This document shows, in pieces, positions 9,503-17,897 of a DNA stretch of 64,000 nt. How positions within the stretch are numbered: the stretch's first letter is position 1; each line of letters opens with the position of its first letter. The stretch is from Arenibacter nanhaiticus (GTDB lineage: Bacteria > Bacteroidota > Bacteroidia > Flavobacteriales > Flavobacteriaceae). A program made the position numbers and the translations under genes. Under the pieces are notes generated by a model. That model made no database searches, had not been told where the DNA came from, and was given only the letters and a program-made list of their open reading frames with translations. The stretch spans positions 1-64,000 of the forward strand of contig NZ_FQYX01000002.1 of the NCBI RefSeq assembly GCF_900141935.1. The letters are read 5' to 3'.

Positions 9503-9844
9503 TTCATTTCATTGTTACTTATTTACACAAATAAGTGACTATAAGTGATTTAATAAAAAAACAGTATTTTATCACCATCCAATTCTGTTTTTTTTTTCCG
9601 ACTATAGCTATAGTTTCCCTCTTCAGCAATAAACGAAGCACTGCCCCTTCATAGAATACGCTCGATTTATATAAAGGCTTAATTACAAGCCTCATCGATT
9701 GACTATTTAAATAAATGAGCCACAATTTATTAATGTGCCGAAGTAGTTGTATTTTTAAGGGCAAATTAGATTGGATAAAACAGCTGTTATCAACGGTATA
9801 TTGCCCAAGATTTCACCAACAATGACCAACAAACCAAGAACAGA
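9503..9844. other. Intergenic region before the GH63-like gene
   Basis: AT-rich sequence with no supported gene. No terminator and no clear TAnnTTTG box were seen. The short open frames have no protein-like features. Confidence 0.4.
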
Positions 9845-12469
9845 ATGCATACGCAAGAAGAGAAACGTTTAGAAGAAAATAAGGCCACTACCAAAGATTG
9901 GTTAAAATGGGGATCTTATTTAAGTGAACGCCAATGGGGGACCGTAAGAGAAGATTATAGCGCTAATGGCAATGCTTGGGAATATTTTCCTCACGAACAT
10001 GCCCGTAGCCGCGCCTATAGATGGGGAGAAGATGGGATAGCAGGACTATCGGACAATTTTGGAAACATATGTTTTGGCCTTGCCTTATGGAACGGAAAGG
10101 ATGCTATTTTAAAGGAACGCTTATTTGGTTTAACCGGGCCTCAAGGAAACCATGGAGAAGATGTAAAGGAGCTGTATTACTACCTAGAAAATACACCTAC
10201 CCATTCCTATATGAAGCACCTATATAAATATCCTCAAAACGAATTTCCGTATGCGACCTTGGTACAGAAAAACAAGGAGCGCAACCGTAATGAGGCGGAG
10301 TATGAGCTATTAGATACAGGAATCTTTGACAAAAATGCTTATTTTGATGTATTTACGGAATACGCCAAGGCCGATGATGAGGATATCCTTATTAAAATAA
10401 CGGTGTGCAACAGGGCCAGTACCCCTGCCTCCTTACATCTGCTCCCTAACTTGTTTATCCGGAATATTTGGAGCTATAAGGACAAGGTCCAAAAACCCAT
10501 TATTAAAAAGGAAGTAAAAGATGAACAGACCTATGTTTCCATCACCCATCACTATGTGGGGAATTACAACCTTTATTTTGAGGTGGCAGATAAACTGTTG
10601 TTTACCGAAAATGAAACGAATATGGAGGTTATTTACAATCAGCCCAATAACCATCCTTATAAAAAAGACTTGTTCCATACAGCCGTTACCTCCAATGATT
10701 ATAGCTTGGCCACCAAGAGAAGTGAGGGCACTAAATTTGCCCCTTTGTATCATTTACAATTAAAAGGGAAAGAGCAACGTGTAATTAAATTACGACTGAC
10801 CAGAAACTCGGAGAAGACGCCTTTTGACAGTAGTTTCGAGGCTACCTTTACCGCTAGGGAAAAAGAATGCATCGAATTCTATAAAACCATCACCGATTGC
10901 AAGGAAGAAGAATCGAACATTCAAAGACAAGCTTTTGCCGGACTTTTATGGTCTAAGAACTATTATAATTACGAAGTGGAAACCTGGCTAAATGGAGACT
11001 CTAAGTTATCCCTTCCTCCTATAGAACGGCAACATGGACGCAACAGTGAATGGAAAACCCTGAGGAACCACGATATCCTTTCGATGCCCGATGCTTGGGA
11101 ATACCCATGGTATGCTGCTTGGGACTCTGCTTTTCACTGTACCAGTTTTGCCTTAATAGATCCTGAGTTTGCCAAGGAACAGTTGCTATTATTTACCAAA
11201 GAATGGTATATGGCCCCTAATGGCCAGATACCTGCCTATGAATGGAATTTTAGCGACGTGAACCCTCCTGTACAAGCTTGGGCGGCCTTGAATATCTATA
11301 AAATTGAACAGAAAAAAACAGGCCGTGGCGATATTAAGTTCTTAAAAAGGATATTTAATAAGCTTGCCCTTAATTTTACTTGGTGGGTGAATCGTTTGGA
11401 CAGTCATCAGCACAACGTCTTCCAAGGTGGATTTTTGGGCTTGGATAATATTGGGGTTTTCGACCGAAGTCACGGAATTCCAGGCAACGGGATTTTAGAA
11501 CAGGTTGATGGCACCTCCTGGATGGCCCTATATTGCCTGAACATGTTAGAAATAAGTTTGGAAATCGCCATGGATGACGATTCCTATGAGGATATGGCCA
11601 CCAAATACTTTGGTCATTTTGTCTTTATTGCCGAAACTTTAAATACTAGGTGTTTGGGAGATGTATGTACCTGGGATGCCCAAGAAGATTTTTTCTATGA
11701 CCAATTGGTATTGCCCACAGGACAGTTTATTCCCATTAAGGTGCGATCCATTGCCGGAATGCTTTCTTTGGCAGCAGTCCTTTGCATTAAAAAAGAGACC
11801 TTGGCGCGCCTGCCTAAATTTAAGGAAAGTGTGCTTTGGTTTAAAAAGTACCGCATGGAGAACCTTAAATTTCCAGTAATTCAAAATTACACAGAAGACA
11901 ATGATTTTCTCTTATCCCTAGTTCCCAAGGATAGGATGAAAAAGTTGATGGAAACCCTCTTGGACGAAAAGGAGTTTTTAAGCCCTTATGGCATTCGCTC
12001 CCTGTCTAAAATTCACGAGACCCCTTATAACATAGTCATTAACGGGGTTAATTACAGTATTAATTACGAACCGGCAGAGTCTACTACTGCCATGTTTGGC
12101 GGAAATTCTAATTGGAGGGGGCCTATTTGGTTCCCCATGAACTATTTATTTATTCAAGCCATCAGGGAGTACTATTCCTATACCGGTGACAATACGACCT
12201 TTGAATATCCTAGCGGCAGTGGAAAACACTTAAGTCTAAAAGAGATAAGCGATGCCCTAAGCAAGCGGTTGATCAACATTTTCGAGAAAGATAAACAGGG
12301 CAACAGACCCGTTAATGCCTTGCATCAAAAAACGTATCAAGACGCTCACTTTCAAGATTATATTTTGTTCTATGAGTATTTTCACGGAGACAACGGAAGA
12401 GGGATAGGTGCCTCCCATCAAACCGGATGGACAGCCTTGGTAACCAATTTGATTTCGGAAATTAAATAA
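9845..12469 (+). CDS. GH63 / MGH1-like glycoside hydrolase
   Basis: This 874-residue protein has no signal peptide, so a cytoplasmic location is expected. The N-terminal part (about 1-330) is beta-rich and holds WKWGSYLSERQWGTVREDYS-like sequence. The C-terminal (alpha/alpha)6 barrel carries conserved stretches: WEYPWYAAWDSAFH near residue 420, NGQIPAYEWNFSDVNPP near 460-476, and RGPIWFPMNYLFIQA near 758-772. These match the GH63-type family that includes mannosylglycerate hydrolase and processing alpha-glucosidases. The reaction is hydrolysis of alpha-linked glucose or a related glycoside, and the exact substrate is unknown. The start chosen gives MHTQEEKR. Another ATG 22 bases upstream is in a different frame. 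Confidence 0.85.
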   Translation: MHTQEEKRLEENKATTKDWLKWGSYLSERQWGTVREDYSANGNAWEYFPHEHARSRAYRWGEDGIAGLSDNFGNICFGLALWNGKDAILKERLFGLTGPQGNHGEDVKELYYYLENTPTHSYMKHLYKYPQNEFPYATLVQKNKERNRNEAEYELLDTGIFDKNAYFDVFTEYAKADDEDILIKITVCNRASTPASLHLLPNLFIRNIWSYKDKVQKPIIKKEVKDEQTYVSITHHYVGNYNLYFEVADKLLFTENETNMEVIYNQPNNHPYKKDLFHTAVTSNDYSLATKRSEGTKFAPLYHLQLKGKEQRVIKLRLTRNSEKTPFDSSFEATFTAREKECIEFYKTITDCKEEESNIQRQAFAGLLWSKNYYNYEVETWLNGDSKLSLPPIERQHGRNSEWKTLRNHDILSMPDAWEYPWYAAWDSAFHCTSFALIDPEFAKEQLLLFTKEWYMAPNGQIPAYEWNFSDVNPPVQAWAALNIYKIEQKKTGRGDIKFLKRIFNKLALNFTWWVNRLDSHQHNVFQGGFLGLDNIGVFDRSHGIPGNGILEQVDGTSWMALYCLNMLEISLEIAMDDDSYEDMATKYFGHFVFIAETLNTRCLGDVCTWDAQEDFFYDQLVLPTGQFIPIKVRSIAGMLSLAAVLCIKKETLARLPKFKESVLWFKKYRMENLKFPVIQNYTEDNDFLLSLVPKDRMKKLMETLLDEKEFLSPYGIRSLSKIHETPYNIVINGVNYSINYEPAESTTAMFGGNSNWRGPIWFPMNYLFIQAIREYYSYTGDNTTFEYPSGSGKHLSLKEISDALSKRLINIFEKDKQGNRPVNALHQKTYQDAHFQDYILFYEYFHGDNGRGIGASHQTGWTALVTNLISEIK

Positions 12470-12521
12470 TTTAAATTTTTAGCAATTCCCCATTCCATCG
12501 CCTAGAAAAAAAAGACGACAA

Positions 12522-13040
12522 ATGATGCGAAGAAAACAAACCAAAAGACTTGCATCCATAAGGATTATAATGTTTGGTCTTTTTACTTTTCTGGTGATGG
12601 CTAACCTTCTTTTTTCCCAAAACCCGACTAAAAATCACGAGTTCGATTTTTGGATCGGGGATTGGAACGTTTATAAATACGAAACAGACACTATCGTTGG
12701 CATCAGTGCTATTTCTCCAATTCTAAACCATAGCGCTATAGAAGAAAAGTATACAGCCATATCTTCCCAATACGAAGGTAAAAGCTTTAATATATACGTG
12801 CCCCAAACCGATCGGTGGGAACAATTCTGGGTAGACAATAGCGGCCTGCGGTTGCATTTGAAAGGTAGCTTTCACAAGGATAAAATGCTGTTGTCAGATT
12901 GTGAAACCACGGTCCCTTGTAATCGTATTATTTGGACAAAGCTACCCGATGCCAGCGTAAGACAAGAATGGGAACAGAGCCCGAATGGAGGGAAAACATG
13001 GAAGAAAATTTTTGACGGGCATTATAAACCTAGGCCATAA
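12522..13040 (+). CDS. Secreted protein with DUF1579-like FDFWIGDW motif
   Basis: This 172-residue protein has a hydrophobic segment at about residues 13-29 after a basic N-terminus, ending near FSQ, which fits a signal peptide. The mature part opens with HEFDFWIGDWNVY, the hallmark of small lipocalin-like DUF1579-type proteins that are usually secreted in Bacteroidota. A second conserved block is VRQEWEQSPNGGKTWKKIFDGHY near the end. Function is unknown. It follows the GH63-like gene by 52 bases in the same direction and may be co-transcribed with it. Confidence 0.7.
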   Translation: MMRRKQTKRLASIRIIMFGLFTFLVMANLLFSQNPTKNHEFDFWIGDWNVYKYETDTIVGISAISPILNHSAIEEKYTAISSQYEGKSFNIYVPQTDRWEQFWVDNSGLRLHLKGSFHKDKMLLSDCETTVPCNRIIWTKLPDASVRQEWEQSPNGGKTWKKIFDGHYKPRP

Positions 13041-13113
13041 AAAAAGACGTTTTTAAAAAGTTCTGGGGAATCTAAAGTATGATTTATTCTTATAGACTGT
13101 AGCCTTATTATTT

Positions 13114-13193
13114 GGGCGTTCCCTCCTTCGTCGGGCGGGCCCTTTGCTATATCCCTTGCGTTGCGGCGGGGATGCCGCGGCGGTCCCTAACGC
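13114..13193 (+). repeat. 80-bp GC-rich dispersed repeat, copy 1
   Basis: This copy starts GGGCGTTCCCTCCTTCGTCG, ends GTCCCTAACGC, and is much richer in G+C than its surroundings. The ends form a short GCGTT/AACGC inverted repeat, and GCGGC/GCCGC can pair inside. The same 80-bp unit occurs at 17687-17766 (inverted) and 48686-48765. It sits between two convergent gene ends. Confidence 0.85.
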
Positions 13194-13254
13194 AGAAATC
13201 CCGCTCCCAAGAAATCTTTATAACCATTGGTTAATATGCCTAATTGCACCTAAT

Positions 13255-13866
13255 CTATAAAACATTTGCTTCTTGTCTCATTATTCTGGACAAGGTTTCT
13301 GGACGCATGCCCAACAAGGAGGCGATATATTTTTTAGGAATTCTATTGATAACGTCCAAGGAGTGATTTTCCATATAAAGTTGCCACCTTTTTTGAGCAC
13401 TGGGTACCCTAGCGATAAAGGCACGATGCTCTGCATGCAGGTAATATTCCTCTATCATGATACGGTACAACCTTGCCATTTCAGGAAAATGATCTATGCA
13501 GTATTGTAAATCGTCATACTCCAAATACTCACAATACATATCTTCTAAACACTGGATATTTTCCTTCGCCGGCCTGTTTCTGAAAAAACCTGTGATAGAT
13601 GTAAACATTTCATTGTCATGGCTGATCCATGTCGTGATATCCAAATTAGCCTCCATAAAATACCCTCGGACAATGCCTTTCTTAATAACACATAGTTTCT
13701 TAAAATACTCCCCTTCCCTATTAATCACCTCTCCTTTTGAATACCCTACTTTTTTTATCCTTTCGCCCAAAAATCGTTTTAATTCTGGGGAAAGAGGAAC
13801 AATGGCATTAAGGTAAATTATAATGTATAGGTTTTTATGGAAATCGTTATTTATAGTCATAAACAA
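13255..13866 (-). CDS. Crp/Fnr-family transcriptional regulator
   Basis: This 203-residue protein starts with MFMTINNDFHKN, and the second Met (13860) is an equally good start. The N-terminal cyclic-nucleotide-binding-like beta-roll is seen in YSKGEVINREGEYFKKLCVIKKGIVRGYF near residues 38-66. The C-terminal helix-turn-helix reads IPKKYIASLLGMRPETLSRI near residues 175-195. Flavobacterial Crp/Fnr proteins of this size often lack an effector-binding pocket, so the ligand is unknown. No FNR-type Fe-S cysteine cluster is visible. It is transcribed alone and converges on the DUF1579-like gene, with the 80-bp repeat in between. Confidence 0.85.
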   Translation of the reverse strand: MFMTINNDFHKNLYIIIYLNAIVPLSPELKRFLGERIKKVGYSKGEVINREGEYFKKLCVIKKGIVRGYFMEANLDITTWISHDNEMFTSITGFFRNRPAKENIQCLEDMYCEYLEYDDLQYCIDHFPEMARLYRIMIEEYYLHAEHRAFIARVPSAQKRWQLYMENHSLDVINRIPKKYIASLLGMRPETLSRIMRQEANVL

Positions 13867-14028
13867 GAATAGCTATCTATTGGGGTAGCAAATTGATGCA
13901 TTTTGTGTTTTCTAAAAGTATTACAAAGGAATTTGCCACACAAGCCCCTATCGCTTTATTCCTTAAAAAAACCACGATTTTTGCTCTTAGAATCATTACG
14001 CTCCTTTCCTAGAAGCACTACATCTTAT

Positions 14029-14523
14029 CTAGTATTCCTTATAATTGGCAAAAAAAGCGGCTATTTCTTGTTTAAAAACAGGCTCAGGAATCCTATGGCC
14101 CAATTGATGGTGCAAATGAATTTTTAAAGGGACATCCTTGGACAATTGCGACAAGAAAGCGATGGTATCCATAGGATTGACCACCTCATCCTGTGATCCT
14201 AAAATTACCTGAAGGTATTTATTACAATGCTCCAATTTAGACGGTATCTCCTGTACTACGGACCTGTATGTCAGGGCCGGATTAAATAATAAGGCCGGAA
14301 CTTTTAATGCCCTTGCCAGATAATACCCCATAAAACCACCCATACTACTCCCCATAACGAGATCTATATCGGCATTTTTATATGTGTTATAGAGCGTATC
14401 AAAAATCTGGTTATGCTCTTTATAATCCATCAAAGGTGCCTCAACCCTGCCGTACTTCTCCAAAAGATTTCGTTTGGCATCACTAAGGGTACTTTCTAAT
14501 CCGTGTATGTAAAGAATGTTCAT
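14029..14523 (-). CDS. YqiA/YcfP-like alpha/beta-hydrolase esterase
   Basis: This 164-residue protein opens with MNILYIHGLEST, the oxyanion-loop strand of small YqiA/YcfP-type hydrolases. The nucleophile elbow GSSMGGFMG follows at about residues 58-66, giving Ser60. A later Asp (GSQDEVVNP) and the His of HHQLGHRIPEP complete a plausible catalytic triad. The family hydrolyses short acyl esters, but the natural substrate is unknown. No signal peptide is present, so it should act in the cytoplasm. It reads in the same direction as the lactonase gene, whose stop is 64 bases upstream of this start. Confidence 0.8.
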   Translation of the reverse strand: MNILYIHGLESTLSDAKRNLLEKYGRVEAPLMDYKEHNQIFDTLYNTYKNADIDLVMGSSMGGFMGYYLARALKVPALLFNPALTYRSVVQEIPSKLEHCNKYLQVILGSQDEVVNPMDTIAFLSQLSKDVPLKIHLHHQLGHRIPEPVFKQEIAAFFANYKEY

Positions 14524-14587
14524 ATATCTGACATTATTAATTTGAAATAAGTAAGGGTACTAACAAATAAAGAGGCTTCCCTATCCC

Positions 14588-15751
14588 CTAAAAATTTAGG
14601 CTGACAGGTTTAGAAAGCGCTATCTGATTCCCGGTAAAACCCAGAAGTCCATTTTTGGCATCGACACTAAAAACCGTTATATTATTTGAATTTTGATTGG
14701 CGACCAATAGAAACTTCTCATTTGGCGAAAGGACAAAATTTCGAGGCCAGTCTCCTTCTACCGAAGTATTGTCTAGCAACTGAAGGCTTCCATCTTCCGA
14801 TGCGCTAAAAACGGCAATACTGTTATGCCCACGATTAGAGGCGTATAAAAATTTTCCGTTGCTGCTCAGGTGTATATCAGCGGACGCATTTTTCCCCTTA
14901 TACCCTGTTGGCAACGTACTCTTTTTATCGACTACCACCATTGTTCCGTTTTCAGGGTTCACTTTGGCAGTAACTACACTACTGGAAAGTTCATTCACTA
15001 AAAAAACCAAATTCTTGGTCGGGTGAAAGATAAGGTGCCGCGGGCCATCGCCTTTTTCCAAGGCCAAAGCTACCTGTGAAGCTCCCAAATTCCCCTGATC
15101 ATCGATAGGATAGACCAATACCTGATCTATTCCTAAATCTACGGCATACAAATATTTCGCATGAGCGTCAAACTGCACACAATGTGCGCGTGCCGATGCC
15201 TGATCGGGCATCACCGGACCTTTTCCCTCATGTGTTTTAACTTGAGAATCTCCCTCTATACGACCGTCCTTCGAAACCTTATACACCACTATATTTCCTG
15301 AAGAATAATTAGCCGCGGCCAAAAGGTTTGTATCTTCATTAAGAGTAATATAGCAAGGGTGCTGCCCCTCACTAGGCTGTTGCCCTATAAGATTCAATTT
15401 TGTCCTATCGGCATTCCAGCCGAAGGAAGAAATAGCTCCTTGGCTGTTTTCATTGACTGCATAAACCCTATTACGGTCCTTGGAAATATGTAAATAAGAC
15501 GGATTTTCAGTCTCCACCACCAAGCTAGGATCCGACAATTCCCCGGTAACAGGGTTAAAATTTAACTTATAAATCCCCTGACTTTCCTCTTGGGTATAAG
15601 TACCTACCAATAATTCCATATTCTTATCTGATTTAATAACCGAAGTACTACTGCTATCTATAGCTGGTTGATTTTCCTTTTTGGTTTGTTTACAACTGCC
15701 AATAGAAAATAATAGGAGTACTATAGTACACGGAACAATAAATAATTTCAT
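14588..15751 (-). CDS. Lactonase-family (6-phosphogluconolactonase-like) beta-propeller lipoprotein
   Basis: This 387-residue protein has a lipoprotein signal with lipobox SIGSC (Cys20). The rest is a seven-bladed beta-propeller of the lactonase (Pgl/YbhE) family. It begins LLVGTYTQEESQGIYKLNF, with later signature stretches PSYLHISKDRNRVYAVNE, SARAHCVQFDAHAKYLYAVDLG and GDGPRHLIFHPTKNLVFLVNE. YbhE-type enzymes hydrolyse 6-phosphogluconolactone, but lipid-anchored flavobacterial members outside the cytoplasm may act on other sugar lactones or be binding proteins. It is followed by the YqiA-like esterase gene. Confidence 0.88.
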   Translation of the reverse strand: MKLFIVPCTIVLLLFSIGSCKQTKKENQPAIDSSSTSVIKSDKNMELLVGTYTQEESQGIYKLNFNPVTGELSDPSLVVETENPSYLHISKDRNRVYAVNENSQGAISSFGWNADRTKLNLIGQQPSEGQHPCYITLNEDTNLLAAANYSSGNIVVYKVSKDGRIEGDSQVKTHEGKGPVMPDQASARAHCVQFDAHAKYLYAVDLGIDQVLVYPIDDQGNLGASQVALALEKGDGPRHLIFHPTKNLVFLVNELSSSVVTAKVNPENGTMVVVDKKSTLPTGYKGKNASADIHLSSNGKFLYASNRGHNSIAVFSASEDGSLQLLDNTSVEGDWPRNFVLSPNEKFLLVANQNSNNITVFSVDAKNGLLGFTGNQIALSKPVSLNF

Positions 15752-15849
15752 AGGACCTAGCGTATAATTTATGGCAAGATAGCAAATTATAGCGTACAGA
15801 AAGACTGTTAATATAGGGCAACAAGACTAGTAAGCACTCTCGTGGTCTA

Positions 15850-16302
15850 CTACAAGATATAAGCGGTATCATTTTTTATTTCCTCCATCACAAAAGAACT
15901 TTGTACATTACTTATTCCTTTTATGACAGAAAGCTTATCGACCACAAATTGTTGGTATTCGTTCATATCCCTTACAGCGACCTTCAACAAAAAGTCATAG
16001 TTCCCAGAAACATGGTGACATCCCAAAATTTCTGGAAGATTGGCAATATTGGTTTTAAAATCATCTATTAATTCCCTAGAATGTACGGACAAGGAAATTT
16101 GACTGTATACTACAATAGATTTTCCCACCTTAGAACCATCCAACAGGGCTACATAGCCTTTAATGAATCCTTGTTGTTCCAGTTTTTTTATCCTTTCAAA
16201 AGTAGGCGATACCGTTAAGCCCACTTTCTCCGCTATTTCTTTGGTATTCTGTTTCGCATTGCGCTGCAAAAGCATTAATATTTTTTTGTCTATGTCGTCC
16301 AT
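15850..16302 (-). CDS. Lrp/AsnC-family transcriptional regulator
   Basis: This 150-residue protein has an N-terminal winged helix-turn-helix (DDIDKKILMLLQRN, then TKEIAEKVGLTVSPTFERIK) and a C-terminal RAM/ligand domain (EILGCHHVSGNYDFLLKVAV near residues 93-112). Members bind amino acids and usually control nearby amino-acid genes. It is divergent from the histidine decarboxylase gene with 160 bases between the starts, so it is a good candidate to control that gene and itself. This is inferred from position only. Confidence 0.93.
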   Translation of the reverse strand: MDDIDKKILMLLQRNAKQNTKEIAEKVGLTVSPTFERIKKLEQQGFIKGYVALLDGSKVGKSIVVYSQISLSVHSRELIDDFKTNIANLPEILGCHHVSGNYDFLLKVAVRDMNEYQQFVVDKLSVIKGISNVQSSFVMEEIKNDTAYIL

Positions 16303-16430
16303 GGCAGAATATTTTTCGTTTTTTCAAAGTGCTTTTTCATTAAAACCATACTAAAATACTTTAAAAATACATATATAAAGGTTTATTTTTTGATTTATAA
16401 TGTTTTTACAATATAAAATCCTTCTAATTG

Positions 16431-16438
16431 TATATTTG
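16431..16438 (+). promoter_or_regulatory. Putative -7 promoter box for histidine decarboxylase
   Basis: TATATTTG matches TAnnTTTG exactly and ends 24 bases before the ATG at 16463. No TTG lies at the usual -33 distance. The divergent region with the Lrp gene is where an operator would be expected. Confidence 0.5.
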
Positions 16439-16462
16439 ACCTAATTAATCAATCCTCATAAT

Positions 16463-17620
16463 ATGTCCATAAAGAAAAGATTATCGCCAAAAGACAGCGA
16501 ACGTTTACAAATCCTTAGAAAGGATATAGCACAGGCGAGGGATACTTTTTTAGGGTATCCTGTATCCAAGGATTTTGATTATTCTGAATTAAACGATTTT
16601 CTGAAATATCCCATTAATAATTTAGGGGATCCTTTTGAAGACGGAACCTATAAGGTTCAAACGCATGAAATGGAGCGTGAGGTCGTTGGTTTTTTTGCCA
16701 GACTATTCCGAGCACACCCGAATGACTATTGGGGCTATGTTACTAATGGTGGATCTGAAAGTAATTTGTACGGACTTTATTTAGCGCGGGAACTATATCC
16801 GAATGCTATGGTCTACTATTCAGAGTCGACCCATTATAGCGTACGAAAAAACATTCATTTGTTAGACATCCCCAGCATTGTCATCCGCGCCCAAGAGAAT
16901 GGCGAAATGGATTATGAGGATTTTGAAAACACGGTAAAGCTAAACCGCCACAAGCCTGCCATTGTCCTTGCTACTTTTGGCACTACCATGAAAGAGGCCA
17001 AGGACGATGTTTCTAAAATAAAGGGTATTTTAAAACGCTTGGCCATTCAGAACCATTACATTCATTGCGATGCAGCCTTATCTGGCACCTATGGCGCATT
17101 TATGGAGCCTTGTTTGCCCTTTGATTTTAAAGATGGGGCGGACAGCATTTCTATAAGCGGACATAAATTCATAGGCTCTCCTATTCCTACAGGGGTTATC
17201 ATCACCAAACGAAGTAACAGGGATAGGATAGCCAAGGGAGTTTCTTATATAGGATCTTTAGACACCACTATTACCGGATCGCGAAATGGCCATAGCCCGT
17301 TATTCCTATGGTATGCCCTAAAGCAATTGGGCGAAGAAGGTTTGCGAGCGCGCTTCAAAGACTGTTTGGACACCGCCCAATACTGTATGGACCAACTTCA
17401 TAATATCGGTATCGCCGCTTGGCGAAACCCCGGCGCTATTACGGTAATTTTACCAAAAACACCATTGGAAATTAAATTGAAATGGCAATTGGCCACCGAA
17501 GACGATATTTCCCATATCATATGCATGCCCAATGTAAGCAAGGCGCAGATAGACGAGTTTGTACATGATATGAAAAATACCAGCCCGGTGGAAGAGGAAG
17601 CATTTGAATTTGAGTTTTGA
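16463..17620 (+). CDS. hdc: Histidine decarboxylase, PLP-dependent group II
   Basis: This 385-residue protein has the length and motifs of bacterial PLP histidine decarboxylases (about 378 residues). The substrate-binding N-terminus reads FLGYPVSKDFDYSEL. The PLP-phosphate region GYVTNGGSESNLYGLYLARE is near residues 92-111. The cofactor-stacking His is in STHYSVRKN. HCDAALSGTYGAF is near 200-212, and the Schiff-base lysine is in SISGHKFIGSP (Lys235). It would convert histidine to histamine and CO2 in the cytoplasm. Related serine or aromatic decarboxylases share the fold, so substrate identity rests on resemblance. No histidine/histamine antiporter gene is adjacent. It stands divergent from an Lrp-type regulator. 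Confidence 0.88.
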   Translation: MSIKKRLSPKDSERLQILRKDIAQARDTFLGYPVSKDFDYSELNDFLKYPINNLGDPFEDGTYKVQTHEMEREVVGFFARLFRAHPNDYWGYVTNGGSESNLYGLYLARELYPNAMVYYSESTHYSVRKNIHLLDIPSIVIRAQENGEMDYEDFENTVKLNRHKPAIVLATFGTTMKEAKDDVSKIKGILKRLAIQNHYIHCDAALSGTYGAFMEPCLPFDFKDGADSISISGHKFIGSPIPTGVIITKRSNRDRIAKGVSYIGSLDTTITGSRNGHSPLFLWYALKQLGEEGLRARFKDCLDTAQYCMDQLHNIGIAAWRNPGAITVILPKTPLEIKLKWQLATEDDISHIICMPNVSKAQIDEFVHDMKNTSPVEEEAFEFEF

Positions 17621-17686
17621 CCCATCGCCTCATTAAGAATTGAATTTCGTTCCGATCGGCTTAGTCGATTAAGGACAACTACTATC

Positions 17687-17766
17687 GCGTTAGGGACCGC
17701 GGCGGCATCCCCGCCGCAACGCAAGGGATATAGCCAAGGGCCCGCCCGACGAAGGAGGGAACGCCC
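17687..17766 (-). repeat. 80-bp GC-rich dispersed repeat, copy 2
   Basis: Inverted copy of the 80-bp element, reading GCGTTAGGGACCGCGGCGG at the left end and GGAGGGAACGCCC at the right. It is very similar to the copy at 13114-13193. It lies between the converging ends of the histidine decarboxylase and GH88 genes. Confidence 0.85.
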
Positions 17767-17897
17767 AAAACAAACCCACAGGACGAATCATCCTTTAAAA
17801 TCAACCCAACTTTTATAGATGGCCCCACATGCTTGAAACTAGATTTATTTTTGCCCCTCTTACCATTAAAAGCGTAGAATGGTCATTACACCTTTAT

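Noticed and set aside
9519-9764. An 81-residue minus-strand frame before the GH63-like gene
   Set aside because: It has a low-complexity basic composition, no start context and no family likeness.
13114-13193. The 80-bp repeat as integron attC sites, because its ends carry GTT and AAC inside GCGTT/AACGC
   Set aside because: The end sequences do not fit the RYYYAAC and GTTRRRY boxes, no integrase or cassette array is seen, and the copies are far apart at gene-end positions.
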